Source of the DNA: Amycolatopsis tolypomycina
GTDB lineage: Bacteria; Actinomycetota; Actinomycetes; Mycobacteriales; Pseudonocardiaceae
Assembly (NCBI RefSeq): GCF_900105945.1
Contig: NZ_FNSO01000004.1
Span: 1,674,001-1,738,000 of the forward strand
Direction: 5' to 3'
Length of the DNA stretch: 64,000 bases
A program made the translations under genes and the position numbers. This document shows positions 25,896 to 34,966 of this stretch, piece after piece (position 1 is the stretch's first letter; every line of letters starts with the position of its first letter). The notes under the pieces are model-generated. The model worked only from the letters and a program-made list of their open reading frames with translations. It made no database searches and was not told the DNA's origin.

Positions 25896-26525
25896 ATGGC
25901 GGGTTTTCCCTGGACGTGTGCGCAGTGCGGCGCGGTCAACGACCCCGCCGCCCGGCGGTGCGGCACCTGCGCGGGGCTGGCGCCGGGCCGGGCCCGCGCG
26001 CGGGCGCTGGCGGTGCTGCTGGCCCTGATGCTGGTCGCCGGCGCCGCGGTGGGCGGGGTGCTGCTGTTCACCGGGCGGTCCCGGCCGGGACCGTCCGCGG
26101 CGGGGCCGTTCCCGGAATACACGACACCGGTACTGCCGACCACCAAGACCGTGGTCACCACCGCCAACGGGGTGACCCCGCCCGTCACGCCGTCCACGAG
26201 CACGTCGGCGCCGACGGACAAGCCCTGCCCGGCGGACGCCGCGCGCTACCTGCCGGGCGGCACGGGGACGGCGCTGCTGGTGGGGCAGACCGCGAAGGCC
26301 CTCGTCACGATCTGCCGGATCCCCGACGGCCGGATCTTCTACGACGGCCAGGCCCGCGGGCAGGCCGCCTCCGACGAAACCCACATCATGCTGCCGGCCC
26401 AGGCCGAGGGCGACGGCTTCGTCGCGGTCAACGGCGACTACCGCTACGAGGTCGGCGGCGGCAGGCTGGTCGTGTCGGCCGGGTCCGACGTGCTCTCCGA
26501 CGAGGAGCTGACCACGGTCGGCTGA
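25896..26525 (+). CDS. Zinc-ribbon, single-pass membrane protein
   Basis: 209 residues from ATG 25896 (GAAGGAGG). An N-terminal zinc ribbon (WTCAQCG...RRCGTCAG), a TM helix at about 36-60 (ALAVLLALMLVAGAAVGGVLLF), a Thr/Pro-rich stalk and an extracellular domain with PCPADAARYL and DGRIFYDGQARG. Topology resembles a sensor or lipid-II-facing protein, but the family is not recognised. Its last 82 bases overlap the convergent gene. Confidence 0.75.
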   Translation: MAGFPWTCAQCGAVNDPAARRCGTCAGLAPGRARARALAVLLALMLVAGAAVGGVLLFTGRSRPGPSAAGPFPEYTTPVLPTTKTVVTTANGVTPPVTPSTSTSAPTDKPCPADAARYLPGGTGTALLVGQTAKALVTICRIPDGRIFYDGQARGQAASDETHIMLPAQAEGDGFVAVNGDYRYEVGGGRLVVSAGSDVLSDEELTTVG

Positions 26526-27076
26526 GCGCCGTACAGCTCGTCCACCGGCTCCGCGTCGAAGCCCAGGTCGGCCCGCATCCGGGCGCGCATGACGCGGTAG
26601 CCGCGCTGGCCGGCGTCCCAGGCCGGCCGCAGCTTGGCGCGATCGTCGTCGGCGGGGTCGAGCAGCATCGCGGCCAGCCGCATCCGGGGCAGGGTGGCGT
26701 CGCTGACCAGCCGCCGGACCGCCTCCGGCGCGTGCAGCACGACGGGGCCGAGCGCGTGCTGGGCCTCGCTGCGCACCGCCCGCAGCTCGGTGGCCTGGTG
26801 CTCGTCGAGCTTCTTGTCCGACTCGAGGACGGCCCGGGCCTGGAACAGCACGCCGTCGAACGCTTCGAGGACGCCCATCAGCTGGGCGTAGGCGTCGGCG
26901 CGGGTCTCGTGGGTCCGGGCTTCGCGTTCGCGCTGCCACCGGCGCTCCTCGCGCGCGGTCTCCTCGGCCATCCGGCGGGCTTCCCGCCGTCCCGAAAGGA
27001 CCTGGGTCAGGATCACCCCGGCGAGGCCGAGGAGAGCGACGACGATCGGAATCCACACCGGAACCTGGGAACCCAC
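26444..27076 (-). CDS. Hypothetical membrane-anchored coiled-coil protein
   Basis: 210 residues from GTG 27076: one N-terminal TM helix (VWIPIVVALLGLAGVILTQV), a charged helix (RREARRMAEETAREERRWQ) and a helical cytoplasmic domain. The Ser/Thr/Pro tail (SSSSESTSDPADTTS) is encoded antisense to the 3' end of the preceding gene. Function unknown; this layout is common among small actinobacterial membrane proteins. Confidence 0.72.
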   Translation of the reverse strand: MGSQVPVWIPIVVALLGLAGVILTQVLSGRREARRMAEETAREERRWQREREARTHETRADAYAQLMGVLEAFDGVLFQARAVLESDKKLDEHQATELRAVRSEAQHALGPVVLHAPEAVRRLVSDATLPRMRLAAMLLDPADDDRAKLRPAWDAGQRGYRVMRARMRADLGFDAEPVDELYGAQPTVVSSSSESTSDPADTTSLPPPTS

Positions 27077-27142
27077 GAGCGCACCCTACCCAGGATGTGG
27101 GAGTGGCGGCGGTCACGCGCCCGGTGTCCGCATGCTGGAGGC

Positions 27143-27838
27143 ATGGCTTCCCCGCTGGACAACCCCACCTGGGCGTCGCTGACCGGCCCGCACGCCCACT
27201 TCGCGGAACGGCAGGGGCGCGTCGTGCGCTACCCGGAGGACGTCGCGCCGTTCCTCGCGCTGCCCGACGACCCGGGCGAGCAGGACTGGCGGGACGTCGC
27301 CGAGCTGGCCGGCCCCGGGGCGACCGTCGTGCTCGCCGCCACCGGCGCGCGGCCGCCGTCGGGCTGGGAGGTGCTCGACGAGGTCCCCGGCGTGCAGTTG
27401 GTCGACGAAGGGGTCGCGGCCGCACCGGATCCGGAAGCCGTGCGGCTCGGGCCCGCGGACGTGCCGGAGATGCTGGACCTCGTCGAGCGGACGCGGCCGG
27501 GGCCGTTCCGGAAGCGGACCGTCGAGCTCGGCACGTACCTCGGCGTCCGCCGGGGCGGCGCGCTGGTCGCGATGGCCGGCGAGCGGCTGCACCCGCCGGG
27601 CTACACGGAGATCAGCGCGGTCTGCACGGACCCGGCGTACCGCGGGCAGGGCCTGGCGACGCGGCTGGTGCTCGCGGTGGCGGCAGGCATCCGCGAGCGC
27701 GGCGAGATCCCGATGATGCACGCGGCGGCGGGCAACACCTCGGCGATCCGCCTGTACCTCTCATTGGGCTTCGCCCTGCGGCACCGGCCGGACTTCGTGG
27801 CGGTCCGCGTCCCGCTCGCGGTCCGGGCACCGGCCTAG
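27143..27838 (+). CDS. GNAT family N-acetyltransferase
   Basis: 231 residues. An N-terminal domain (NPTWASLTGPHAHFAE) is followed by the GNAT fold: VRLGPADVPEMLDLVERTRPG, ISAVCTDPAYRGQGLATRLV (acetyl-CoA pyrophosphate loop RGQGLA) and GNTSAIRLYLSLGF. Acetylates an unknown amine. Ends in a 4-bp overlap with the convergent membrane gene. The start could be a few codons upstream (ATG 27095). Confidence 0.9.
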   Translation: MASPLDNPTWASLTGPHAHFAERQGRVVRYPEDVAPFLALPDDPGEQDWRDVAELAGPGATVVLAATGARPPSGWEVLDEVPGVQLVDEGVAAAPDPEAVRLGPADVPEMLDLVERTRPGPFRKRTVELGTYLGVRRGGALVAMAGERLHPPGYTEISAVCTDPAYRGQGLATRLVLAVAAGIRERGEIPMMHAAAGNTSAIRLYLSLGFALRHRPDFVAVRVPLAVRAPA

Positions 27839-28260
27839 GCGCCGGTCGAGGAGCCGGGGCGGACGATCATCAGCACCGTCACGGCGGCCCACAACAGGTT
27901 GAACACGCCGGTCAGCATGGCCAGCCTGCCGAGAACGTCCGAAGTGGACTCCGCGGTCAGCAGCCGCCTCTGGCGCGGCAGGATCAGCAGGGCGAGCACC
28001 GCGGCCGCGACCGCCGTCAGGCCGATCGACACGAGCAGCCACGGGTCGCCCATGACGTGCATCGTGCCCGCGACGCCGAAGCCGAACACGGGAACCGCGA
28101 TGGCCGCGTAGGCGTACACGCGGCAGATCCGGTGCAGCAGGGTCGCGGCCTTGACGTCGCCCCGGCGCACGGCGGCGGGGAACATGCTGGCCGCGACCGC
28201 GACCGGGCCCACGGCGAGGATCGCCGCCAGGACGTGGATCGAGAGCAGGATTTTCGACAC
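27835..28260 (-). CDS. Four-helix membrane protein (DUF2269-like)
   Basis: 141 residues with four hydrophobic helices: ILLSIHVLAAILAVGPVAVA, RVYAYAAIAVPVFGFGVAGT, LLVSIGLTAVAAAVLALLI and LGRLAMLTGVFNLLWAAVTV. The conserved His in helix 1 (SIHVLA) and the HRICR segment resemble the DUF2269 family of predicted integral membrane proteins. GTG start. Function unknown. Confidence 0.8.
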   Translation of the reverse strand: MSKILLSIHVLAAILAVGPVAVAASMFPAAVRRGDVKAATLLHRICRVYAYAAIAVPVFGFGVAGTMHVMGDPWLLVSIGLTAVAAAVLALLILPRQRRLLTAESTSDVLGRLAMLTGVFNLLWAAVTVLMIVRPGSSTGA

Positions 28261-28345
28261 GTGCCGAAGCTAGCGATCTTCCCTCGGCCGGGGGAGTGGC
28301 TGGATTGCCAGGAACCGCCGGGATCCGGCCATCCGCGGGGTGGGC

Positions 28346-28384
28346 GTCGAAACCGGGGCTGCGCGTTCGACGCACCTGTGACGG
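28346..28384 (+). promoter_or_regulatory. Upstream element shared with the gene at 17532
   Basis: GTCGAAA-N13-TTCGACGCAC-N2-GTGACGG, 14 bases before the ATG at 28399. Identical blocks and spacing to 17464-17502. Confidence 0.45.
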
Positions 28385-28398
28385 GAAGGGAGCGCACG

Positions 28399-28755
28399 AT
28401 GACCGCCACGACCAGCACCCCGAACCGGGTCCGGAGCCTGCCGGTCCTGCTCGCCACCGAGGACGACGCCGAGGACATGGGCCTGCTCGCCCCCGACGAC
28501 CGGCTGACCTGCCACGTGCACGGCCGGTGGATCCACCAGTGCGTCGCCTCGCCGGCGCACGTCAGCCCGGTCACCCGCCACCGCTGGTGCCGCGGCTGCC
28601 GCACCGAGCTGGCCGTCGCGGTCGACGAGCTGTCACTGGCCGTGGCGATGTCCTGCCCACGCTGCGGCCACGGCGGTAGCGCGGCGACCACCCGCCTGAC
28701 CGTGGCGTGCCGCGCGAGCCTCGCGGCCGAGCGCGCCGCCCGCCGCGCGGCTTGA
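28399..28755 (+). CDS. Small Cys-rich hypothetical protein
   Basis: 118 residues from ATG 28399 (GGGAAGGGAG upstream). Cys/His pairs: RLTCHVHGRWIHQC, RWCRGCRTEL and SCPRCGHGG, then VACRASLAAERAARRAA. Likely a zinc-binding fold of the double-ribbon kind. No recognised family. Its stop region (CCGCGCGGCTTGA) is repeated 45 bases downstream. Confidence 0.7.
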   Translation: MTATTSTPNRVRSLPVLLATEDDAEDMGLLAPDDRLTCHVHGRWIHQCVASPAHVSPVTRHRWCRGCRTELAVAVDELSLAVAMSCPRCGHGGSAATTRLTVACRASLAAERAARRAA

Positions 28756-28829
28756 GCGGGTGTCGCCGGGCGAGACCGTGCCGGCCGCCGCGCGGCTTGA
28801 TCAGCGGCGAGCCATCCCGTGACGTCCGC

Positions 28830-30107
28830 TCAGCCCGGTACCCACATCGTCACCCGCGTGCCGCGGCCGGGCTGGGAGTCCACCGTGCCGTGGCCGCCCA
28901 CCTCGGCCAGCCGGGCCATGATGGACTGGCTGATGCCGAAGCCCGGTGGCCGGTCGCGGACGTCGAAGCCCTGGCCCTGGTCGCGGGCCACCACCGCGAT
29001 CCCGCCGTCGCGTTCCTCGACGCGCAGCACCACCTGCTTCGTCCCCGAATGCTTCACCGTGTTGCGCAACGCTTCCCGGACCGCTTCGCACAACGCCGTG
29101 CGCCGGTCCTGCGAGACCTTGTGGTCGTCGGCGAAGTCGGCCGCGACGAGCTGGGTGCGGAGGCCGTCGCGGGCCAGTTCCGTGGCGACGTCGGCCAACT
29201 CGACCGCGAAGCTCCGCGTTGGCCCGGTCGGCACCGGCTCGGTGATCCGGCGGCGCAGCTCGGCCGCCTCCGCCTTGGCGACCGACCGCAGCTCCGAGAG
29301 CCGGGTGGCGGCTTGGGCGTCGTCGCCCGGGGCGGAAATGGCCAGTGCTTCGAGGGTCTGCAGCACGCTGTCGTGCATGATGCGCCGGGTCCGGCGGCGC
29401 TCGGCCTCGCGCCCGCGCCGCAGCCCGATGTCGACCGCGAAACGCGTGCCGACGCCGAGCAGGATGAGGATCGCCACGGCGAGCACGATCGCCACCGCCA
29501 GCGCCACCAGGCAGCCGATCGACCGCGTCATGGCGAGCTGGTCGCCCAGCGGGAGGCCGCCGGCCAGGGTCAGCAGCGCCCGGAACGGCACGGCCGCCGC
29601 GAACAGCCACAACGCGGCGGGCAGGCCGGACGTGCCCGCCCACATCGCGACCGAGCCGACCAGCCAGGTCCACGACACGTCGACGGCGAACGGCTGGATC
29701 CCGTCCGGGGCCGTCACCGCGACCAGGAGGTTGAGCACCACGCCGACGGCCAGGTCGAGGCCGAGGGCGCGGCCGGTGACGCGGGCCCGCAGGCCGCCCG
29801 AGCGCAGCACCCAGACCACGGCGGCGATGTTGGCGACGACGGCGAACACGGTCGCGGCCAGCACGGGCCCGAGCCCGAACACGCCGTTCGCGGCGGTGAA
29901 CCCGATGAAGACCTTGACGAACGCCGCGGCCCGGTAGGCGAGCGGCACGGCCACCCAGTAGCGCGAGGCGCGCGCGAGGGTCGCGTCCCCGACGGCGGTG
30001 AGGTCGCCGTTGTCGGGCACGGGCTCGGCGGGCTCCGCGGGCGTGCCGCTGCGCAGCAGCGTGCGGACGAACGCGCGTGGCGGTGCGGCAGAGCCCGCCT
30101 CGGGCAT
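28830..30107 (-). CDS. NarL-type sensor histidine kinase (orphan)
   Basis: 425 residues. Five or six membrane helices in the first 230 residues, then a HisKA_3-like box RRIMHDSVLQTLEAL (phospho-acceptor His followed by Asp) and an HATPase with EALRNTVKHSGTKQVVL, DQGQGFD and GFGISQSIMARLAEVGG. No response regulator gene is adjacent on either side, so its partner is encoded elsewhere. Confidence 0.9.
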   Translation of the reverse strand: MPEAGSAAPPRAFVRTLLRSGTPAEPAEPVPDNGDLTAVGDATLARASRYWVAVPLAYRAAAFVKVFIGFTAANGVFGLGPVLAATVFAVVANIAAVVWVLRSGGLRARVTGRALGLDLAVGVVLNLLVAVTAPDGIQPFAVDVSWTWLVGSVAMWAGTSGLPAALWLFAAAVPFRALLTLAGGLPLGDQLAMTRSIGCLVALAVAIVLAVAILILLGVGTRFAVDIGLRRGREAERRRTRRIMHDSVLQTLEALAISAPGDDAQAATRLSELRSVAKAEAAELRRRITEPVPTGPTRSFAVELADVATELARDGLRTQLVAADFADDHKVSQDRRTALCEAVREALRNTVKHSGTKQVVLRVEERDGGIAVVARDQGQGFDVRDRPPGFGISQSIMARLAEVGGHGTVDSQPGRGTRVTMWVPG

Positions 30108-30246
30108 CGGTGGTCCCCATTCGTCCGGCCGTCCGGGCGGCCTGAGCCTGGCAGCGGGGAAGGGGGCTAGTCAACCGTCCGGGCCGGGAGCCAGCCCGCT
30201 GGAGCAAGCGGGTGAACCGGTTCGTGATCCGCGGCCCCGGCAGGCG

Positions 30247-31677
30247 TCAGTACGCGTGGAACATCGTGTCCTCGCCCGTGTACTCCGCCCAGCCCGGCGA
30301 GCCCGTCGTGGCGAAGCGGTGCCAGGCGCCGTTCAGCTCCTCGGCCAGCTCCCGCGGCGGGTTCTCGCCGAGCAGGCCGCGGGGCCCCGAGAGCGCGTCC
30401 AGCGCGCCGAACACGAACGGCAGCTCGAGCCCGTGGCACGCGCCCAGCCTGCCGTCGAGCAGCGGCGAGCCCCACTCGAACTCGTAGCGGAACGTCCGGC
30501 CCTGGTGGCCGGCGGCCAGGTCGCGCACGCCGTCGCGGAAGACCAGGTCCGTCAGGGCCTCGACCAGGACCTCGCCCGCCGTGCGGTCCGAGCCGAGCCC
30601 GTAGGCGTACAGCACGCCCGCCGGGTCGGGGTGCGACACCGCCAGCGAGGCCACCGCCTGGTCGTCGGTCACCGCCTCGAGCGCGCCCGTCGGGACCAGG
30701 TACAGCCGCATCTCTTCGCTGCAGCTGCCCACCAGCAGGTCGACGTCGCGGCCGGCGCCCGCCTTGATCGCCTTGGCCGGGTGCTGCGGCAGGACGTCGT
30801 CGCCCACCACCGGGAGGAAGGGGCTCAGCCCGTAGCCGCGGTCGTAGCCCAGCGCGTCGCGCAGGTCCGGCGCGCCACCCGGGCGCAACACCGCGTCCTG
30901 GGCGTCGAGCAGCTGCTCGGTCGAGACCTTGCGGAACGCCTCCGCCGTCGGTTCGGTCTTCAGCTCGTCGGCGACCACCTTCGCCAGCCGCCGGGCCTGG
31001 ACGCCGTCGCGGACCATGTCCGGGTGTCCGCTTTGGACGATGGCGCGGTGGAAGAGCCCCGCGGAGAGCGGCGAGCCGAGCAGGCAGGCGACGCTGACGG
31101 CGCCGGACGCTGCGCCGAACAGAGTCACGTTGGCCGGGTCGCCGCCGAACGCGGCGATGTTCTCCCGGACCCAGTGCAGGGCCGCGAGCTGGTCGCGCAG
31201 GCCGAGGTTGGTCGCCCCGCCGTCCAGCGGGAGGAAACCGTCGATGCCGAGCCGGTACTGCACGGTCACCAGCACCGCGCCGGCGCGGGCGAACGCCGTG
31301 CCGTCGTGGACCGCGGCGGACGCGGCGCCGCCGATGAACGCGCCGCCGTGCACGAACACCAGCACCGGCAGCGAAGCGGCGCCCGGCTGCGGGGTCCAGA
31401 CGTCCACCGTCAGGTACTCCGGCCCTGGCCGCCAGCCGGTGCCGGTGAGCGGGGCCAGGTCGAGCCCGGGCACGTCGTGACGGCGTTGCGGCGCCGTCGG
31501 CCCGGGTCTCCGCGCGTCGCGGACGCCCTCCCACGGTGGCGCCGGGGCGGGCTCGGCGAAGCGCAGCTCGCCGTCGGGCGCGGCGGCGTAGGGAATGCCG
31601 CGGAAGCGCGCCACGCCGGCGGGGGTGACCTGACCGCGGACCGCGCCGGACGTGGTGGTGACGACGGGGTCGGTCAT
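30247..31677 (-). CDS. Carboxylesterase-fold protein with displaced catalytic Ser
   Basis: 476 residues of the type-B carboxylesterase family: FRGIPYAAAP, EYLTVDVWTP, LVFVHGGAFIGGAAS (oxyanion hole), NLGLRDQLAALHWVRENIAAFGGDPANVTLFG, and a C-terminal His in CHGLELPFVFG. The elbow, normally G-E-S-A-G, reads G-A-A-S-G: the nucleophile position is Ala and the Ser is one residue later. The Glu/Asp region (GSCSEEMRLY) is present. Either a shifted nucleophile or a non-catalytic esterase homologue. Confidence 0.88.
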   Translation of the reverse strand: MTDPVVTTTSGAVRGQVTPAGVARFRGIPYAAAPDGELRFAEPAPAPPWEGVRDARRPGPTAPQRRHDVPGLDLAPLTGTGWRPGPEYLTVDVWTPQPGAASLPVLVFVHGGAFIGGAASAAVHDGTAFARAGAVLVTVQYRLGIDGFLPLDGGATNLGLRDQLAALHWVRENIAAFGGDPANVTLFGAASGAVSVACLLGSPLSAGLFHRAIVQSGHPDMVRDGVQARRLAKVVADELKTEPTAEAFRKVSTEQLLDAQDAVLRPGGAPDLRDALGYDRGYGLSPFLPVVGDDVLPQHPAKAIKAGAGRDVDLLVGSCSEEMRLYLVPTGALEAVTDDQAVASLAVSHPDPAGVLYAYGLGSDRTAGEVLVEALTDLVFRDGVRDLAAGHQGRTFRYEFEWGSPLLDGRLGACHGLELPFVFGALDALSGPRGLLGENPPRELAEELNGAWHRFATTGSPGWAEYTGEDTMFHAY

Positions 31678-31785
31678 GCGGGGGTCCCTTCGTGGACTGT
31701 CGGGGGAAGCGCCCGTCAGCCTAGGACCGTGGACGGGCCGCCGTCATGGGCGTTCCGTCTCTCCCGGTGTCGCGGATGGATAACG

Positions 31786-31820
31786 GCGCGGGCAGGGCGG
31801 CCGAGGCGCCCTGCCCGCGC
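31786..31820. terminator. Strong hairpin after the molybdenum hydroxylase operon
   Basis: A perfect 14-bp inverted repeat, GCGCGGGCAGGGCG and CGCCCTGCCCGCGC, with a 7-base loop, 4 bases beyond the stop of the large subunit. Position and stability fit a terminator for the minus-strand operon. Confidence 0.75.
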
Positions 31821-31823
31821 TCG

Positions 31824-34007
31824 TCAGTTCCCGAGGCCTTCGAGGAGGTCCTCGATGGTGATCGGGATGTGCCGGACCCGGATACCGGTGGCGTTGTACA
31901 CGGCGTTGGCGACCGCCGCGGCCATGCCGACCGTGCCGATCTCGCCGAGGCCCTTGGCACCGACCGCGTTGTGCAGCGTGTCGGGGTACTCGACGAAGTG
32001 GACGTCGACCTCCGGGATGTCGGCGTTGACCGGCAGCAGGTAGCTCGCGAAGTCGCCGTTGGCGAGCCGGCCGTTCGCCTCGATCTCCAGGCCCTCGTGC
32101 AGCGCGGCCGAGACACCCCAGATCATCCCGCCCATGAGCTGGCTGCGGGCCGCCTTGTCGTTGATGATCCGGCCCGCGTCGAACACCCCGAGCATCCGGG
32201 ACACCCGCGCTTCACGGGTCCACTTGTGCACCCGGACTTCGCAGAACTGGGCGCCCCACGAAGCGAAGGAGTGCTTCGTCATTTCCTCACCGGGTGCCGA
32301 GGTCCCCGTCACCTCGAGCGTTTCGCGCCCCACCGCACGCAGCAGCTCACCGAACGTCATCGACTCGCCGTCGGCGAAGACGCGGCCGTCGGCGTAGGTG
32401 ACCTGGCGCCCGGCGAACGGTGCGCCGGGATCGGCGGCGAGGGTGACCAGTTCGTCGATCGCCTTGGTGGCCGCGAGCATGATCGCCGTGCCCGCGCTCG
32501 CCGTCGCCGTGGAGCCACCGGACATGCCGCCGGGCGGGAGGGCCGAGTCACCGAGCCGCGGTTCGATCCGGTCCGCGGGGATGTCCAGCGATTCGGCGCC
32601 CACGAGGGAGAGCACGGTCAGCAGGCCGGTGCCGGGGTCCGCGCCGCTCGTCGCGACGACGGCTGTCTCGTCGGCCCGCAGCGTGATGCCGACCGTGGCC
32701 GGGAACCGCAGGGCGGGGAACACCGCGGTCGCGACGCCCATGCCGACGAGCCAGTCGCCGTCGGTGCGGGAGCCCGCCGGGCGGTGCGCCCAGCCGAAGC
32801 GGTCCGCGCCGATGCGGAAGCACTCGTCGAGGTGCTTGCTCGACCACTGCAGGTCGTGCCCGGGCGGGGCGGTCGAGTTGTTGCGGACGCGCAGCTCGAT
32901 CGGGTCCATGCCCAGCTTCTCGGCGAGCTCGTCGATCGCGCTCTCCAGCGCGAACGAGCCGGGTGCCTCGCCGGGGGCGCGCATGAACGTCGTCGGCGGG
33001 ACGTTCAGCGGCACCATCCGCTGCGTGATCGACAGGTTCTTCGTCGCGTACCACTCGCGCGAGGTGCCGTGCGACGTCGGTTCGACGAACGACCGCGCGA
33101 TGTCGGTGTGGCACCACGAGTCGTGGCGCAAGGCCACCAGGGTGCCGTCGGGCTCGGCGCCGAGCGCGAGCTTCTGGATCGTCGAGGCCCGGCCGGCGGT
33201 GGCGGTGAAGACCTGCTCGCGGGTGAGCGCGGCCTTCACCGGCCGGCCGAGCGCCCGGGCCGTCGCCGCGGCCAGGAACGCCGGCGTGGACGTCCGGCCC
33301 TTGCCGCCGAACGCGCCGCCGACGAACGGGTTGACCGCGCGGACGGCTTCCCGTGCCAGGCCGAGGGCGATGGACAGCTCCGCCGCCTGCATGTCGGAGG
33401 CCTGGTTGCCGCTGTAGACGGTCAGTTCGCCGTCGTCCCACACCGCGACCGCGGAGTGCGGCTCCATCGCGGCGTGGTTCTGCGTCGCGGTCGTGTAGGT
33501 CGCCTCGAAGACCACTGGGCTCGCGGCCAGTGCGGCGTCGAAGGATTCGACGCCGTCTTCGAGCACCTCGATTTCCGGGGGAGCGCCGTTGAAGGTCGGC
33601 GGCGCCATTTCCGCCGTGTCGAGGAACTCGGTGAGCGAGGTCCGCGCGGGCCGCTCGCGGTAGGTCACCTCGATGAGCGCCGCGGCGTCCCTGGCCTGCT
33701 CGAAGGTCTCCGCGACGACGAAGCCGATCGGCTGGCCGTAGTAGGTGACTTCCTTGTCCTGCAACGGAACCCACGTCTCGCCGAAGACCGGGAGGCTCGG
33801 CGTGTGCAGCGTCAGCGAGTCGAACGGCGTGTACACCGCGAGAACTCCGGGCGAGTCCTTCGCCGCGGAGACGTCCATCGACTCGATCTCGCCGTGGGCG
33901 ATCGTGCTGAGGACGATGTAGCCGTAGGCCATGCCGGGGAAGATGTGGTCGGCGCCGTACTTGGCCGCGCCGGTGACCTTCAGCGGCGCGTCCAGCCGGG
34001 TGATCAT
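31824..34007 (-). CDS. Molybdenum hydroxylase large subunit (PaoC/YagR-like)
   Basis: 727 residues, xanthine dehydrogenase/aldehyde oxidoreductase family, binding the Mo-pterin cofactor. Seen: RLDAPLKVTGAAKYGADHIFPGM, VGGAFGGKG, MRAPGEAPGSFALESAIDELAEKLG and the C-terminal GAKGLGEIGT (catalytic Glu region). With the FAD and 2Fe-2S subunits it would oxidise aldehydes or N-heterocycles. ATG 34007 has a GGGGAG site and overlaps the FAD-subunit stop by 4 bp. Confidence 0.94.
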   Translation of the reverse strand: MITRLDAPLKVTGAAKYGADHIFPGMAYGYIVLSTIAHGEIESMDVSAAKDSPGVLAVYTPFDSLTLHTPSLPVFGETWVPLQDKEVTYYGQPIGFVVAETFEQARDAAALIEVTYRERPARTSLTEFLDTAEMAPPTFNGAPPEIEVLEDGVESFDAALAASPVVFEATYTTATQNHAAMEPHSAVAVWDDGELTVYSGNQASDMQAAELSIALGLAREAVRAVNPFVGGAFGGKGRTSTPAFLAAATARALGRPVKAALTREQVFTATAGRASTIQKLALGAEPDGTLVALRHDSWCHTDIARSFVEPTSHGTSREWYATKNLSITQRMVPLNVPPTTFMRAPGEAPGSFALESAIDELAEKLGMDPIELRVRNNSTAPPGHDLQWSSKHLDECFRIGADRFGWAHRPAGSRTDGDWLVGMGVATAVFPALRFPATVGITLRADETAVVATSGADPGTGLLTVLSLVGAESLDIPADRIEPRLGDSALPPGGMSGGSTATASAGTAIMLAATKAIDELVTLAADPGAPFAGRQVTYADGRVFADGESMTFGELLRAVGRETLEVTGTSAPGEEMTKHSFASWGAQFCEVRVHKWTREARVSRMLGVFDAGRIINDKAARSQLMGGMIWGVSAALHEGLEIEANGRLANGDFASYLLPVNADIPEVDVHFVEYPDTLHNAVGAKGLGEIGTVGMAAAVANAVYNATGIRVRHIPITIEDLLEGLGN

Positions 34008-34966
34008 CGGGAGCTCCCCTCGGTCAGTTCGAGCAGCGCTCGGACGATGGTCCGCTGCAGCAGCGGCACCTTGAACCCGTTTTCGGCCAACGGCCGGGCG
34101 CCGTCGGCGGCCACCACCGCGGCCGCTTCGAAGGCGGCCTCGGTCGCCGGGCCGCCGCGCAGGGCCGCTTCGACGGCCGGCAGCCGCCACGGCACCGTCC
34201 CGACGCCACCGGCCGCGACCCGCGCGTCGGCGACGACGCCGTCCCGGACGTCCAGCGCGACCGCGGCGGAGCACAGCGCGAACTCGTAGGACTGCCGGTC
34301 GCGAACCTTGACGTAGGTGGAGTTCGCGGCCCAGTCCAGCCGCGGCACGACCACCTCGGTGATCAGTTCACCGGGGCGCAGGTCGTTTTCGACGTCGGGG
34401 GTGTCACCGGGCAGCCGGTAGAAGTCGCCGAGCGCGACTTCGCGGGTGCCGGTCGCGTCCGCCAGCCGCAGCCGGGCGTCGAGGGCGACCAGGGCGACGG
34501 CGACGTCACTGGCGTGTGTCGCCGCGCACGAGTCGCTCGTGCCGAGGATCGCGTGCATCCGGTTGGCGCCGGTGAGCGCCGGGCAGCCGCTGCCGGGCAC
34601 GCGCTTGTTGCAGGGCATGGCGACGTCGCGGAAGTACGAGCAGCGTGTGCGCTGCAGCAGGTTCCCGCCGATGCTGGCCATGTTCCGCAGCTGCTGGGAC
34701 GCGCTCAGCAGCAGGGCGCGCGAGATGGCGGGGTAGACGCCCGGGTGCGCGGCGATGGCGCCCATCCGCTCGAGCGCGCCGAAGCGCAGCCCGTCGGTGG
34801 TGTCGATGCCGCGCAGCGGTACGTCGTTGATGTCCAGCACGTGCTGCGGCGTCAGGACGTCGAGCTTCATGAGGTCGACCAGGGTCGTGCCGCCGGCCAG
34901 GTACGTGCCGGGCGCGGCGACCGCCGCTTCGACGGTGGTGGGTGCGGTCAGCTCAAAGGGACGCAT
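34004..34966 (-). CDS. Molybdenum hydroxylase FAD subunit (PaoB-like, with extra Fe-S site)
   Basis: 320 residues, CO dehydrogenase/xanthine dehydrogenase medium-subunit fold: [16 protein letters not shown] (FAD), [18 protein letters not shown]. The segment [22 protein letters not shown] and SCAATHASD carries the Cys set of the [4Fe-4S] insertion known from E. coli PaoB, so this is the periplasmic aldehyde oxidoreductase branch. No Tat signal is visible here. Middle gene of the operon. Confidence 0.93.
   Translation of the reverse strand: MRPFELTAPTTVEAAVAAPGTYLAGGTTLVDLMKLDVLTPQHVLDINDVPLRGIDTTDGLRFGALERMGAIAAHPGVYPAISRALLLSASQQLRNMASIGGNLLQRTRCSYFRDVAMPCNKRVPGSGCPALTGANRMHAILGTSDSCAATHASDVAVALVALDARLRLADATGTREVALGDFYRLPGDTPDVENDLRPGELITEVVVPRLDWAANSTYVKVRDRQSYEFALCSAAVALDVRDGVVADARVAAGGVGTVPWRLPAVEAALRGGPATEAAFEAAAVVAADGARPLAENGFKVPLLQRTIVRALLELTEGSSR

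Noticed and set aside
28742..28800. Direct repeat CCGCGCGGCTTGA at two places as an attachment site
   Set aside because: Too short and GC-rich; no integrase or element boundary is present.
31746..34289. An 847-residue plus-strand ORF
   Set aside because: Antisense to the molybdenum hydroxylase large subunit, with no recognisable domain.
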